A DNA stretch of 33,583 nucleotides, taken from the NCBI GenBank assembly GCA_014879835.1, contig JACSRJ010000345.1, positions 1 to 33,583 on the forward strand, given 5' to 3'. Both the position numbers and the translations under genes were made by a program. The notes beneath the pieces are model-generated. The model had not been told where the DNA came from. It did no database searches and worked only from the letters and a program-made list of their open reading frames with translations. This stretch comes from Anaerolinea sp. (GTDB lineage Bacteria > Chloroflexota > Anaerolineae > Aggregatilineales > UBA2796). Positions 17,089-25,474 of the stretch are shown one piece after another (the first letter of the stretch is position 1; each line of letters opens with the position of its first letter).

Positions 17089-18561
17089 ATGGAAGCTCAA
17101 GAAACCAGTAAAACAATGCCCACGCTGCCCGCCGGGATCGATTGGGGACGCCGCTACTTCCGACTGCTGCCCTTGTTGGATTTCCTGTTAGTGGTCGTCG
17201 CATTTCGCCTTGCTTACACGCTGCGTTATCAATGGCAGGTTATCCGTCCCGTAGATGAAGCCTTTTTTGCGCCCTTTGACATCTTTCTGCCTTATGCCTT
17301 GGTATTTGCGCCGCTGGTCATGTTCTCACCGCCTGTTGCAGTGCTGTATCGGGTGCAGCGCGGGCGCACTTGGACTGAGGAAATTTACCGGATCATCTTC
17401 GGTTCTGCGATGGCCACCGTGATCATCATGGCGATCAGTTTCTTGCTTCAACCCCGCGCTTTTTCGCGCCTTCTGATCCTGATGGCTGCGGGCATTGTGG
17501 TGGTGCTGCTCTCGCTCAATCGATTGGTGTACCGCCTCATCCGCCAACATTTGCGGCGCAAAGGGATCGGGGTGGAGCGGGTACTTCTGGTGGGTGCAGG
17601 GCATGTAGGACGTACTGTCCTCAGCGCGATCCTTGCCCGCCCTGATCTGGGGTATCGCCCCATCGGTTACTTGGATGATAATCCTGAACGTGGTTCGGTG
17701 GATATGGGACGGGTGCGCGGTCTGGGGGATGTGAGCAACCTTCCGGGACTTCTGGCAAACCATGAAGCCGATCTGGTGGTGGTGGCCCTGCCGTGGGACG
17801 TGCGCGAAAAGATGATGGAGGTGGTCGCCCTGTGCGAAAAGCAGGCGGTTACCTGTCGGGTTGTACCCGATCTCTTTCAACTGAACATGAGTCAGGTGCA
17901 GTCCGAGAACCTTGAGGGTATCCCTCTATTGGGGGTGCGCACATCACCCCATTTGAATCGCTCTGGGTTGGCACTCAAGCGGCTGATTGACCTATTGGTG
18001 GTGATTATCGGTTCACCCTTGATCGCCCTTGTGGGGGGGATCATCAGCATTGCCATCAAACTGGACTCCAAAGGACCCATCTTTTACACCCAAAAGCGGG
18101 TGGGTAAGGATGGACGCATGTTCCAGATGATCAAGTTTCGCACCATGATTCCGGGGGCCGATAAACAGCATCAGGATTTGATCCGTTCTACGGGAGCAGA
18201 CCCCAAACGCCCTAAGTGGGAAAATGATCCTCGGCGGACACGGGTGGGGCGCTTTTTGCGCCGCACCAGTTTAGATGAACTGCCCAATATCATCAATGTC
18301 ATTCGAGGCGAGATGAGCATCGTCGGGCCACGTCCGCCTACCCCCGACGAAATCGAACTTTACGCCCCGTGGCAGCGCCAGCGCTTGAACACCTTTCCGG
18401 GCATGACTGGGTTGTGGCAGGTTAGTGGGCGCAGCAAAGTCCCCTTTGAGGAACAGTGTCTGCTCGACATTTATTACATTGAGAACTGGTCACTGGGCTT
18501 GGATATTCAGATCATGCTGCGCACCATCCCCAATGTGCTGCTGGGCAACGGTGCGTACTGA
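17089..18561 (+). CDS. Polyprenyl-phosphate sugar-1-phosphate transferase (WcaJ/EPS priming type)
   Basis: Starts repeat-unit assembly of a surface polysaccharide by moving a sugar-1-phosphate onto undecaprenyl-phosphate in the inner membrane. 490 residues. Four membrane segments lie at about 25-45, 60-85, 103-125 and 130-150. A CoA-binding-like Rossmann domain follows ([13 protein letters not shown], about 165-177; YLDDNPERG, about 194-202). A further membrane helix (about 298-325) leads into the catalytic bacterial sugar-transferase domain, with [25 protein letters not shown] (spanning the catalytic Asp-Glu) and GPRP, and [12 protein letters not shown]. Start at ATG 17089 has no clear Shine-Dalgarno. 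Probably works with the upstream glycosyltransferase. Confidence 0.95.
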   Translation: MEAQETSKTMPTLPAGIDWGRRYFRLLPLLDFLLVVVAFRLAYTLRYQWQVIRPVDEAFFAPFDIFLPYALVFAPLVMFSPPVAVLYRVQRGRTWTEEIYRIIFGSAMATVIIMAISFLLQPRAFSRLLILMAAGIVVVLLSLNRLVYRLIRQHLRRKGIGVERVLLVGAGHVGRTVLSAILARPDLGYRPIGYLDDNPERGSVDMGRVRGLGDVSNLPGLLANHEADLVVVALPWDVREKMMEVVALCEKQAVTCRVVPDLFQLNMSQVQSENLEGIPLLGVRTSPHLNRSGLALKRLIDLLVVIIGSPLIALVGGIISIAIKLDSKGPIFYTQKRVGKDGRMFQMIKFRTMIPGADKQHQDLIRSTGADPKRPKWENDPRRTRVGRFLRRTSLDELPNIINVIRGEMSIVGPRPPTPDEIELYAPWQRQRLNTFPGMTGLWQVSGRSKVPFEEQCLLDIYYIENWSLGLDIQIMLRTIPNVLLGNGAY

Positions 18562-18589
18562 GGGCGGAACAGACCAAAATTCTAGTGCA

Positions 18590-18628
18590 CAAAAAAGCGC
18601 TTCACCAGACGAGATGAAGCGCTTCTAA
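18590..18628 (-). terminator. Intrinsic terminator of the HisD-family gene, also facing the sugar-transferase gene
   Basis: A perfect 9-bp stem (18596-18604 with 18615-18623) has a 10-base loop. On the minus strand it is followed by six Ts (18596-18591). On the plus strand a weaker T-rich tail follows, so it may serve both convergent genes. Confidence 0.88.
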
Positions 18629-18652
18629 TTTTCCCCGTTCAGTCCGGGTGGG

Positions 18653-19969
18653 TTAATCCTCGAAGCCCAGAATCTGATCACGTTTGCGCACCGACATCGC
18701 ATGAGCCGGGAAACCCTCATAGTCGGCCAGTGCAGTAGTGGTCTTGCGCAGCGAGTTGTACCCTTCGCGGGTCATCATGCCCACCCCAGTGCGTTTAAGG
18801 AAGTCCCAGATACCCACCGCCGAAAACGAACGCCCAAAGCCGCCTGTAGGCAGGATGGCGTTTAAGCCTAAACAGTAGTTGCTCGTTGGGATCGGGGTGT
18901 AAGCACCCAGCAGAATTTCGCCAGCGTTCACGATCCCTGCCAGAGTCGCTTCAGGGTCGCGGGTGAGCAGTTCAAGATGTTCTGGGGCATAGCGGTTGGT
19001 GAATTCAATCGACTCCTCAACACTCCCGGTGATCAAAATGCCACCATAACCCGAAAGCACGGTCTCCACAAAGCGCCGCCGCCAATCGGGAAGCTCAGCG
19101 ATGTAACCGGGCAGAAGCCGAGCCACTTCCTGTGCCACTTCACGGTTGTGGGTAACTAGCAGCGCCGCAGAGTCAGGCCCGTGTTCAGCCTCGACCAACA
19201 GGTCAAGGGCGGCAAGCCGTGGGTCTGCGCTCTCATCACACAGGATGATCGACTCGCTGGGGCCGGCGGGTAGTCCCACATCAACCACTCCGTAAAGCAA
19301 GCGTTTGGCCGCAGAGACATAGCTGCTGCCGGGACCAATGATCTTGCTCACTTTGGGCAGGGTTTGGGTCCCATAGGCAAGACCCGCAATGGCCTGCATT
19401 CCGCCCACCGCGTACACTTCAGTCACACCTGCGATGGAAGCGGCTACCAGCGAAGCAGCATCAGCGCGCCCTTCGGCATTGGGCGGGGTGACGACCACGA
19501 TCCGGGGCACCCCTGCCACCAGCGCGGGGATGGTGAGCATGAGCATCACTGAGGGGAACGAACCTTTGCCTCTGGGCACATAAAGCCCGGTGCTGGCAAC
19601 GGGAGTGATCTTTTCACCAGCGCGAATTCCCGGCGCAACCTCGATGTACCATTCTTTTTCGGGCATGGCTGCGGCATGAAAACGCCGGATATTTTCGTGG
19701 GCATGGCGGATCGCGGTGATCACTTCCGGCGCGACTTCTTCAAAGGCGCGTTCAAAGGCTTCTGGGGGGACTTTGAGGGACTCTGAGCCAAAGCCGGGCG
19801 CGTCAAATTGGCGGGTGTAATGCACCAGTGCAGCATCACCTTCCATACGTACCCGTTCGATGACTGTTTGGGCAGTGGGCAGCAGGGCGGAAATATCCTG
19901 CTCAGCGCGGCGCATCAGCGCGGCAAGTTCCTCAGGCGAGAGTTGAGCCAGCTCGCGTACCTTAATCAT
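18653..19969 (-). CDS. Histidinol dehydrogenase-family NAD-dependent alcohol dehydrogenase (divergent HisD paralogue)
   Basis: 438 residues with the full HisD fold: GLYVPRGKGSFPS (128-140), YAVGGMQAIAGLAYGT (186-201), IIGPGSSYVSAAKR (210-223), LPAGPSES (233-240), EAEHGPDS (260-267), YAPEHLELL (328-335) and a C-terminal H423. True HisD oxidises histidinol twice to histidine using Zn. Against E. coli HisD, the catalytic Glu326/His327 (here E330/H331) and Zn ligands His262 and His419 (H263, H423) are kept. Zn ligand Gln259 is Glu260, Zn ligand Asp360 is Asn364, and active-site His367 is Ala371. No other his gene is near. HisD-like enzymes acting on other alcohols are known (for example sulfopropanediol dehydrogenase HpsN), so a different substrate is likely; I therefore give no hisD symbol. 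Confidence 0.88.
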   Translation of the reverse strand: MIKVRELAQLSPEELAALMRRAEQDISALLPTAQTVIERVRMEGDAALVHYTRQFDAPGFGSESLKVPPEAFERAFEEVAPEVITAIRHAHENIRRFHAAAMPEKEWYIEVAPGIRAGEKITPVASTGLYVPRGKGSFPSVMLMLTIPALVAGVPRIVVVTPPNAEGRADAASLVAASIAGVTEVYAVGGMQAIAGLAYGTQTLPKVSKIIGPGSSYVSAAKRLLYGVVDVGLPAGPSESIILCDESADPRLAALDLLVEAEHGPDSAALLVTHNREVAQEVARLLPGYIAELPDWRRRFVETVLSGYGGILITGSVEESIEFTNRYAPEHLELLTRDPEATLAGIVNAGEILLGAYTPIPTSNYCLGLNAILPTGGFGRSFSAVGIWDFLKRTGVGMMTREGYNSLRKTTTALADYEGFPAHAMSVRKRDQILGFED

Positions 19970-20038
19970 AGGGTGAAACAGCCTTTGACATCTTCAGAAA
20001 CCATTCAGGGGCAGAGTGTAACATGGGGACACGTTTTG

Positions 20039-20096
20039 CCCACCTCACCGGAGATAGGCTTGGCGTGCAAAGCCTACACCTCCGGCTCAAGGTGGG
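20039..20096. repeat. Nested extragenic palindrome
   Basis: Three co-axial stems: CCCACCT/AGGTGGG (20039-20045 with 20090-20096), CCGGAG/CTCCGG (20048-20053 with 20080-20085) and AGGCTT/AAGCCT (20056-20061 with 20070-20075), giving about 19 paired bases. It lies in the 165-bp gap between the FecR-like gene and the HisD-family gene. There is no T tract, so it is unlikely to be a simple terminator. Confidence 0.7.
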
Positions 20097-20134
20097 ATGG
20101 TTTGGGTAAGGCGGTATGTGCAAAATGCCGAGGT

Positions 20135-21457
20135 TTATTTGCCGGCCGCCAAAACCAGATCGGTCACAACTGCATCATAGGCGTGCCCGGATGCGTACAC
20201 TTTGAGTCGCAGAATCTTCTCTGGGCGGCGGTTCTCAGGCAGCAGTCGGAACAAATCTCCAGAGTCGTAGAGATACCACACATCGGGGCTGAGTTTTTCG
20301 TGATCCTGAACACAGGTATCACAACTGAGGGGATTGTTATCCGCAGCAGGGCGCAGGGCATAGAACCCGTGTCGCCAGAACTGGGGCTGATCTGGGGTAT
20401 TGCCCTTACCTAGATACTCCAATTCAAGCATCACTGGGCACTCTGAACCCCGAATACCACAGGTGGTCACATCCTGAAAGCGAATTTTGATCCGGGCCCG
20501 AACACTGAGCGAGGTATATCCCATCACATCAAGCGGGATACCGGGTGTGAGGCCTAAGGTGTAGGTGCAGCTGCTCTCTGCATGATCCAACCCTTCACCT
20601 TGACGCAGCATTCGTAGTGAAACCCGATGCTCAAACAGTTCCCGACCGATATTTCCTTGCGGCTCCACCTGACGGTTCGCTTGACTGGCACAAGCCCACC
20701 CTACCGGAAGCGCTGGATTCACCGCCAGATCATCCGCGGAGCCAAAGCCCGCATTGAGCACATCTTCACTGATGGGCTGAGGGGTGAAGACCTGTGTGGT
20801 TGGGCCTTCGCCTTGCGATACCACCACAAGACCGGCACTGGCGATTTGGGCACCCCCAGTAGACGAGAACAGAGTTGCTTCTCCGTAAAGCGCGGTAAGG
20901 GTCGTCTGTCCACTGGCGACGTCTAGCCGGAACTTGCCCGCACCGCTGAACTGCGCTTCCCCGGCAGGGGTGACGATAGTCAACGACAGAGGCCGGGATG
21001 TGCGTTTGGGAATCTCCACATGAAAACGCCCAGAGGGGTTGTTCAGGGTGATGGTGTAAGGGTTGCTGCTCCACGAAAAAAGCGGCTGTGATGCCCGCCC
21101 TAAGGTGATTGCGCTCTCTTGGAGGATAAACACAGAGGCCACGATCTCGCCAGAGTTGGTGTCCTCAAAGGCAATATACCCTTGGGAGCCAGTCTCTGTG
21201 CTAAGGAAGGCATTCGCGCCGATTTCTTGACTGCGGTTGATACTGGTATTGGTGCCATCAACCATGCGCACCTCAACCCGTCCCCGGCTCACCAGTACAT
21301 TGGCATTGAGATCAACCTGAAAATCGAACAGAAACCAACGTACAGTGGCCGTAACGGTTACACACAGCCCACAAAAGATCACGAATCCGGAAAGGACAAT
21401 AAACCACGCCACGGCCTGTGGATTGCGCAGTTTGTAGGGTCTACCAGTCTGCATCAT
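20135..21457 (-). CDS. Single-pass membrane protein with FecR-like extracytoplasmic domain
   Basis: 440 residues. A short basic N-terminus is followed by one membrane helix (about 15-38), so the protein is type II with the bulk outside. Residues about 55-230 fit a FecR-like domain: VLVSRGRVEVRM, INRSQEIGANAFLSTETGSQ, GYIAFED, LQESAITLGRA, then PAGEAQFSGAGKFRLDV and LTALYGEATLFSS. In FecR proteins this region senses ligand-loaded transporters. The C-terminal 200 residues look like a beta-sandwich with four Cys (CGIRGSEC and CDTC regions). No anti-sigma domain is present at the short N-terminus. ATG codons at 21457 and 21454 lie inside the end of the acylphosphatase gene (17-bp overlap), so the two are translationally coupled. 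Last gene of the rseP operon. Confidence 0.75.
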   Translation of the reverse strand: MMQTGRPYKLRNPQAVAWFIVLSGFVIFCGLCVTVTATVRWFLFDFQVDLNANVLVSRGRVEVRMVDGTNTSINRSQEIGANAFLSTETGSQGYIAFEDTNSGEIVASVFILQESAITLGRASQPLFSWSSNPYTITLNNPSGRFHVEIPKRTSRPLSLTIVTPAGEAQFSGAGKFRLDVASGQTTLTALYGEATLFSSTGGAQIASAGLVVVSQGEGPTTQVFTPQPISEDVLNAGFGSADDLAVNPALPVGWACASQANRQVEPQGNIGRELFEHRVSLRMLRQGEGLDHAESSCTYTLGLTPGIPLDVMGYTSLSVRARIKIRFQDVTTCGIRGSECPVMLELEYLGKGNTPDQPQFWRHGFYALRPAADNNPLSCDTCVQDHEKLSPDVWYLYDSGDLFRLLPENRRPEKILRLKVYASGHAYDAVVTDLVLAAGK

Positions 21458-21725
21458 ACCGAATTTCAAATGAGTCGAACGGTGAAGTTTCCTCAGAGCG
21501 CTGAATGGTCACCAGCGTGACCCGAGCGTTTTCAGGGCCTTTGTGCAGCCAGCGAGCAAATTGATCGAGCGCCGTCTTGTCGCCATAAGCGTGGGTTTCC
21601 ACGCTGCCATCGGGCAGATTGCGCACCCACCCCGTGAGATTCAAGCGCCGTGCCATCCAGCGGGCAGTCGCCCGATAACCAACCCCCTGCACGATTCCCT
21701 GTACCACAGCCTCAAGTTTTGGCAC
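21441..21725 (-). CDS. acyP: Acylphosphatase
   Basis: 94 residues, the normal size for this small ferredoxin-like enzyme, which hydrolyses acyl phosphates such as acetyl phosphate or 1,3-bisphosphoglycerate. Signature: VQGIVQGVGYRATARWMA (8-25) with catalytic Arg18, and LTGWVRNLPDGSVE (30-43) with catalytic Asn36. I chose GTG 21725: AAGGG lies about 9 bases upstream, and the start is 10 bp after the stop codon of the HEAT-repeat gene. A TTG directly before it is also possible. Third gene of the minus-strand operon. Confidence 0.93.
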   Translation of the reverse strand: MPKLEAVVQGIVQGVGYRATARWMARRLNLTGWVRNLPDGSVETHAYGDKTALDQFARWLHKGPENARVTLVTIQRSEETSPFDSFEIRYDADW

Positions 21726-21735
21726 CAATGCACCC

Positions 21736-22659
21736 TTAGTCCACAAAACCGCCGTCGAGGCTGGCCGTCGCAAGCGCATCTTCGACCATCTCAAGCAGTT
21801 CATCATCATCAATGTCTTCGGCGTACTCAACCATCTCATCAAGCAGACGGCGGGCTTCACCGCCGCCGATCTCGCCAAGGGCCCAGATCGAAATTTCCAT
21901 CAACTGACGATCCCCTGACTGAAGGTGCGGCGCGATCTTGGGAATAGCAGTCTCTAGTTCCAGTTCACCCGCAGCCCGAATGGCTTCAAAGCGCATCGCT
22001 GGCGCATCACTCTCCAATTCACGCAGGATGGCTCCGGCCCATTTGTGATCGCAGGATCGCCCCATCGCATACACTGCACTCAACTGAAGCCGCGAATCGC
22101 CAGAGTCGTAGGCTTCACGGATCAGGGGCGCAACTTCTTCCCGGCTCGAATTGGAGATTGCTTCCAATGCCCTCCGGCGCACCTCCACATCTTCGTTTTG
22201 GTTGCGGTAGAGACGTAAGGCCAGATTTTGCGCCTGCCGGGATAAATTAGCGCTAAACTTGCCCAGTTCACCGAGCAGGATAAACTGGCCCAAAACACTG
22301 ATCGCCCCGCTGCGCACATTTGAGGAGCGATCAATGGTGGCCAAGGGCATCAGGGCATGAAAGGTCAGGGGCGATTCGTCGTTGGAACTGGCCTCAACCG
22401 CAAGGTGACGCACGGTGTCATCCAGATCGGTCAGGGCCAGACGGATCACCGCGCCAAAGTCGGTATCAAAGTCAGATGCAGCGATCTCCGACATCTGGCG
22501 CATCAAACGCTGGCGACGGGTGACAGGGATCATGCCCCATGCACCCATCAACTGCTCTCGCTCAGATTCATCAAGGTTGGAAAGACGGCGAATGATCGTT
22601 TTGCTCAACGCCGCGTTTTCATCTTGCAGGGTCTGAATCACATCTTCAAATTTCAGCAC
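21736..22659 (-). CDS. HEAT-repeat protein
   Basis: 307 residues, all helical and soluble, with about six HEAT-like repeats from residue 65 on (units such as DVEVRRRALEAISN, SRLQLSAVYAMGRS, APAMRFEAIRAAGEL, DRQLMEISIWALGEIGG). These repeats form a curved solenoid that binds other proteins; no catalytic residues are expected. The C-terminus is acidic (EYAEDIDDDELLEMVEDAL). GTG 22659 follows a G-rich ribosome site. It lies 36 bp after rseP and 10 bp before acyP in the same operon; a scaffold role for membrane proteins there is only a guess. Confidence 0.85.
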   Translation of the reverse strand: MLKFEDVIQTLQDENAALSKTIIRRLSNLDESEREQLMGAWGMIPVTRRQRLMRQMSEIAASDFDTDFGAVIRLALTDLDDTVRHLAVEASSNDESPLTFHALMPLATIDRSSNVRSGAISVLGQFILLGELGKFSANLSRQAQNLALRLYRNQNEDVEVRRRALEAISNSSREEVAPLIREAYDSGDSRLQLSAVYAMGRSCDHKWAGAILRELESDAPAMRFEAIRAAGELELETAIPKIAPHLQSGDRQLMEISIWALGEIGGGEARRLLDEMVEYAEDIDDDELLEMVEDALATASLDGGFVD

Positions 22660-22695
22660 CTATCCCCCCCTCTGACTGTGGGGATTGTCCCCTTG

Positions 22696-24123
22696 TTATC
22701 GAATGACTTGTCCAATTGGATTGACCACATCGTTGATCACCAGAATCACAAACAATCCAAGGATGATCATCAAACCCACAAAATGGATCATCCCTTCTCG
22801 TTCGGGATTCATGGGTTTGCCCCGCAGAATCTCAACAAACACAAACAAGATGCGCCCACCGTCAAAACCCGGGATGGGCAGCAGGTTGGTGAAGCCCAAG
22901 GCAATACTGATCAGGGCCGCGAAATTCAGAATCCAGTGGGGTTCGCGGGTTTCGAGGCTGCGGGTGAGGGCCTGCGTGCCGATCTGGGTAATGCCTACGA
23001 TGCTCACAGGGCGGGCTTCTTGAATGGTGCGCAGCCCTCGCACCAACTCCACCGGGAACTCGATCAACTGTCGCAGGATGAACCCAGTGCGTTCAAAACC
23101 GTAAGGGATCGCTTCGCCCAAAGGCAGTTGGGTGATGGCACTGTTGGTACTATCCAAAACGGAGATTCCATAGGTGAGGTTATAGGTCAATTGGGCAAGG
23201 CTGATACCGATGGGTCCCTGTCCTTGTGGCGGGTCTTTGCGGGGTGTGACCTCCACCTCTTTTTGTTCACCGTTTCGGTAGATGATCACTTTGGTGGGTG
23301 TGCCCACATTCTCCTGAACCGCTTTGAGCAGAGAATCATTGAGTGAGACGGCCTTCCCATTGATGGACAGAATAACATCGCCCTCTTCAAAGACCCCAGC
23401 AGCCGGAGAATCAGGCGAAACACCCAACACCATTGGGCTTTGTTTGGGTGAGAAGCTCTTCTCCGTAGGATTGATGGTCAGATCGCGTTTTTCGCCACTA
23501 CGTTCGATGGTCACGACCACTGGCTTGCTGTTATTGGCGTTCAGGGCTTCTTCAACGGCCTGCGAATCCTTTACGGCCACACCGTTGACAGCTACGACCA
23601 CATCCCCAAATTTAAACCCGGCGGAAGCTGCAGGTGAAGTGGGGCTAAACCCAGCCACCACGGGCGCAGGGGAGGGAATCCCGATCATTGCCGTCAGGGT
23701 GAGGATCACAATCGCGCCAATAAAGTTCATACCTGCCCCAGCAACGAGGAAAAGCATACGCTGCCATGGGCCAACATCCATCACTCCTCGAATAGGTTGT
23801 TTGCTCTTTTTGCCAACCGCCTCAAGTTCTGTTTGATACTGGGTGTAGGCCTTCTTTTCAGCTTCAGTGGCGTCTGGGCTGAGGGGGCGCACGAAGTCTT
23901 CACCCAACGGGCGGACAAAGCCGCCAAGAGGCAGCCAGTTCAGGGTGAATTGAGTACCATTGCGCTCAAACAACTTGAGTGCGCGTGGAGGCAGCCCGAT
24001 CCCAAACTCCAGCACCGTGACCCCAACCAAACGACACGCAACAAAATGCCCGATCTCATGAATGATGATCAGGGGACCAAGGACAATGAGGAATGCGATC
24101 ACGGAGAGCAGAAACTGATCCAT
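22696..24123 (-). CDS. rseP: RseP-type site-2 protease (M50, two PDZ domains)
   Basis: Zn metalloprotease that cuts membrane helices, often of anti-sigma factors or leftover signal peptides. 475 residues. Zn site HEIGH (22-26) lies within the first membrane helix; the third ligand is in GFDGGR (about 419-424). Two central PDZ domains (about 160-230 and 235-310) gate substrates; each shows a GDVVVAVNGV/GDVILSINGK core. Membrane helices: 5-25, about 125-150, 385-410 and 445-470. ATG 24123 fits the family start (MDQFLLSVIAFLIVLG). It leads a four-gene operon that ends with a FecR-like type II membrane protein, the topology RseP enzymes cut. The usual dxr/cdsA neighbours are absent. Confidence 0.96.
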   Translation of the reverse strand: MDQFLLSVIAFLIVLGPLIIIHEIGHFVACRLVGVTVLEFGIGLPPRALKLFERNGTQFTLNWLPLGGFVRPLGEDFVRPLSPDATEAEKKAYTQYQTELEAVGKKSKQPIRGVMDVGPWQRMLFLVAGAGMNFIGAIVILTLTAMIGIPSPAPVVAGFSPTSPAASAGFKFGDVVVAVNGVAVKDSQAVEEALNANNSKPVVVTIERSGEKRDLTINPTEKSFSPKQSPMVLGVSPDSPAAGVFEEGDVILSINGKAVSLNDSLLKAVQENVGTPTKVIIYRNGEQKEVEVTPRKDPPQGQGPIGISLAQLTYNLTYGISVLDSTNSAITQLPLGEAIPYGFERTGFILRQLIEFPVELVRGLRTIQEARPVSIVGITQIGTQALTRSLETREPHWILNFAALISIALGFTNLLPIPGFDGGRILFVFVEILRGKPMNPEREGMIHFVGLMIILGLFVILVINDVVNPIGQVIR

Positions 24124-24162
24124 TCGGAATGAAACCCTACCCTTCTCAGAAACTTAAACTCA

Positions 24163-24242
24163 GGGCGCACAATCGTTTTTTACCGACTCAGACAATAAAC
24201 GGGGAGTCGGTGGACACCCCGTTGCTTCTAAACGCTGCGCCC
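24163..24242 (-). promoter_or_regulatory. Structured 5' leader of rseP, pseudoknot-capable
   Basis: In the minus-strand leader (about 24267 to 24124) a closing helix GGGCGCA/TGCGCCC can form between 24242-24236 and 24169-24163. Inside it are two interleaved helices: ACGGG/CCCGT (24222-24218 with 24203-24199) and ACCGACTC/GAGTCGGT (24211-24204 with 24189-24182). Interleaving makes an H-type pseudoknot or two exclusive hairpins. I do not recognise a known riboswitch class. Confidence 0.5.
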
Positions 24243-24273
24243 CAATGTTGAGTGATACCAACACATCCCAGAA

Positions 24274-24302
24274 ATTATACTCTTGGGAAAGGGGTGCGGC
24301 AA
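24274..24302 (-). promoter_or_regulatory. Promoter of the rseP operon
   Basis: On the minus strand TTGCCG (24302-24297), a 17-base spacer, then a perfect TATAAT (24279-24274). Start expected near 24267, giving an unusually long leader of about 144 bases before ATG 24123. Confidence 0.72.
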
Positions 24303-24599
24303 TGAAGGTTGGCTTAAAGTCAGGAGACAGCCTCTCAAAACAAGGGTGTCCCAATGGTACCCCCCTTGACCCACAGCGCTCTGGAGGACTGTCTTTGATT
24401 TCCTACTTTTCTTCGACGTTCACCCTACCATCGTTTTGCGTTATCTGCACCCTGCGCACAAGAATCGGTATAATCCTGAGGGTGTGTTTAGGTATGTCTG
24501 CAAAGTGCCCTCACCTTTCTCCCTCTCTCAGATGGGAGCAAAAACATGGTTGCAGACAGAGCCTCGTATGAAAGTTAACATTGAGGATAACCAAGCGCG

Positions 24600-25457
24600 A
24601 TGAAAGCTGTGCTTTTGAGTCTGATTCTAGGGTTGGTCTTGATCTTAGGGAACGCTGCCCCCGTGGAGGCCCAAGGCCCTACCAAGGATCGCTGCCGTGA
24701 TGATCAGGGGAACGAAATTTGTACCCACTATTACGAGATCGATGGACGGGTTAATCCCAACGATGCCCTTGCCACAACGACTGCATACTGCCGGGGTGGT
24801 TCAATTGAAGTATGGGCGATCAACAACAGTCATGGGCAGTATGCCTTTACGGCCCCACAAAGTGCCATCGTGGATGCGATGGGTCAGGCACAGGGAAGCG
24901 GTTCAGTACGTTTGATCGGTGAAGCTATCGGGCAGCAGTTAGTGGCCCTGCCGGATGGACAGCTTCAGATTCAAAACGTGAATGGCTATCGTTTCCCCTT
25001 TTCAAGTTTGTTGTGTGGTATTCCAGTTCCGCCGCCAAGCCGTCCACGGGTGATCAGTACTCAGGCCGCACCGGGCGTAATTTTGCCTACCAGCCCAACT
25101 TTGGTAATCACCCCCGGTGGCGTCCCTCTGCCAGCGCCGGATGCGCCCGAAATCCCCGCGCAGAAATATACGCAGGTGCGGATCAATGGCGGCGCATTCA
25201 TTTTGCTGCTGCCACCGGGAGCTAACTTCACCACCTTTACCACTGATGTGCTGAACTTCCGCACGGAGGCTTTGTTAGCCCGCAGCACTTATCAGGGCGA
25301 GATTCCTCAGGGTACCAAACTTCAGGTGATGGGCCGTGATACCACCGGACGCTGGTTGTATGTGCTATACCGTGGCGTATATGGTTTCGTGGTCACTGCT
25401 TATACTACCTTTACCCCAGAAACCATCCCTCTGGTTCCGGTAGTGGTCTTCCAGTAG
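24600..25457 (+). CDS. Secreted protein with SH3b-like C-terminal domain
   Basis: 285 residues. Signal peptide 1-24 (Lys near the start, Leu-rich core, cleavage after VEA). The N-terminal region (25-140) has four Cys (CRDDQGNEIC, YCRGG and LLCGIP) and no family I recognise. A Pro-rich linker follows (141-185: many Pro, Thr, Val). The C-terminal domain (about 192-275) resembles a bacterial SH3 domain: VLNFRTEALL, IPQGTKLQVMGRD, GRWLYVLYRGVYGFV. SH3b domains commonly bind cell wall or polysaccharide. The ribosome site is weak (GAGG about 15 bases before ATG). Probably transcribed from the TATAAT at 24469-24474. Confidence 0.75.
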   Translation: MKAVLLSLILGLVLILGNAAPVEAQGPTKDRCRDDQGNEICTHYYEIDGRVNPNDALATTTAYCRGGSIEVWAINNSHGQYAFTAPQSAIVDAMGQAQGSGSVRLIGEAIGQQLVALPDGQLQIQNVNGYRFPFSSLLCGIPVPPPSRPRVISTQAAPGVILPTSPTLVITPGGVPLPAPDAPEIPAQKYTQVRINGGAFILLLPPGANFTTFTTDVLNFRTEALLARSTYQGEIPQGTKLQVMGRDTTGRWLYVLYRGVYGFVVTAYTTFTPETIPLVPVVVFQ

Positions 25458-25474
25458 AGGCAACCTGATACACT

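Larger units (their letters stand above)
24124..24599. other. Structured divergent intergenic region between rseP and the SH3-like gene
   Basis: This 476-bp gap holds the rseP promoter and leader plus more secondary structure. A 10-bp helix with two G-U pairs (24234-24243 with 24291-24300) encloses two small hairpins. A bulged 10-bp helix (24325-24334 with 24384-24394) encloses CAAGGG/CCCTTG (24341-24346 with 24363-24368). A TATAAT at 24469-24474 on the plus strand could serve the SH3-like gene. TGTCTGCAA/TTGCAGACA (24495-24503 with 24550-24558) frames a G/C-rich hairpin in that gene's leader. No rRNA, tRNA, SRP, tmRNA or RNase P motif is seen. Confidence 0.55.

Noticed and set aside
22357-23346. 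Long plus-strand open frame (about 330 codons) opposite rseP and the HEAT gene
   Set aside because: It is antisense to two well-supported genes and its translation is low-complexity with many His/Gln and no domain signal.
24325-24400. T-box or SRP RNA suggested by AGGGTG and GGTACC stretches
   Set aside because: The T-box core (AGGGTGGTACCGCG) and the SRP loop (GGAAGGAAGC-type) are not present; the match is only partial.
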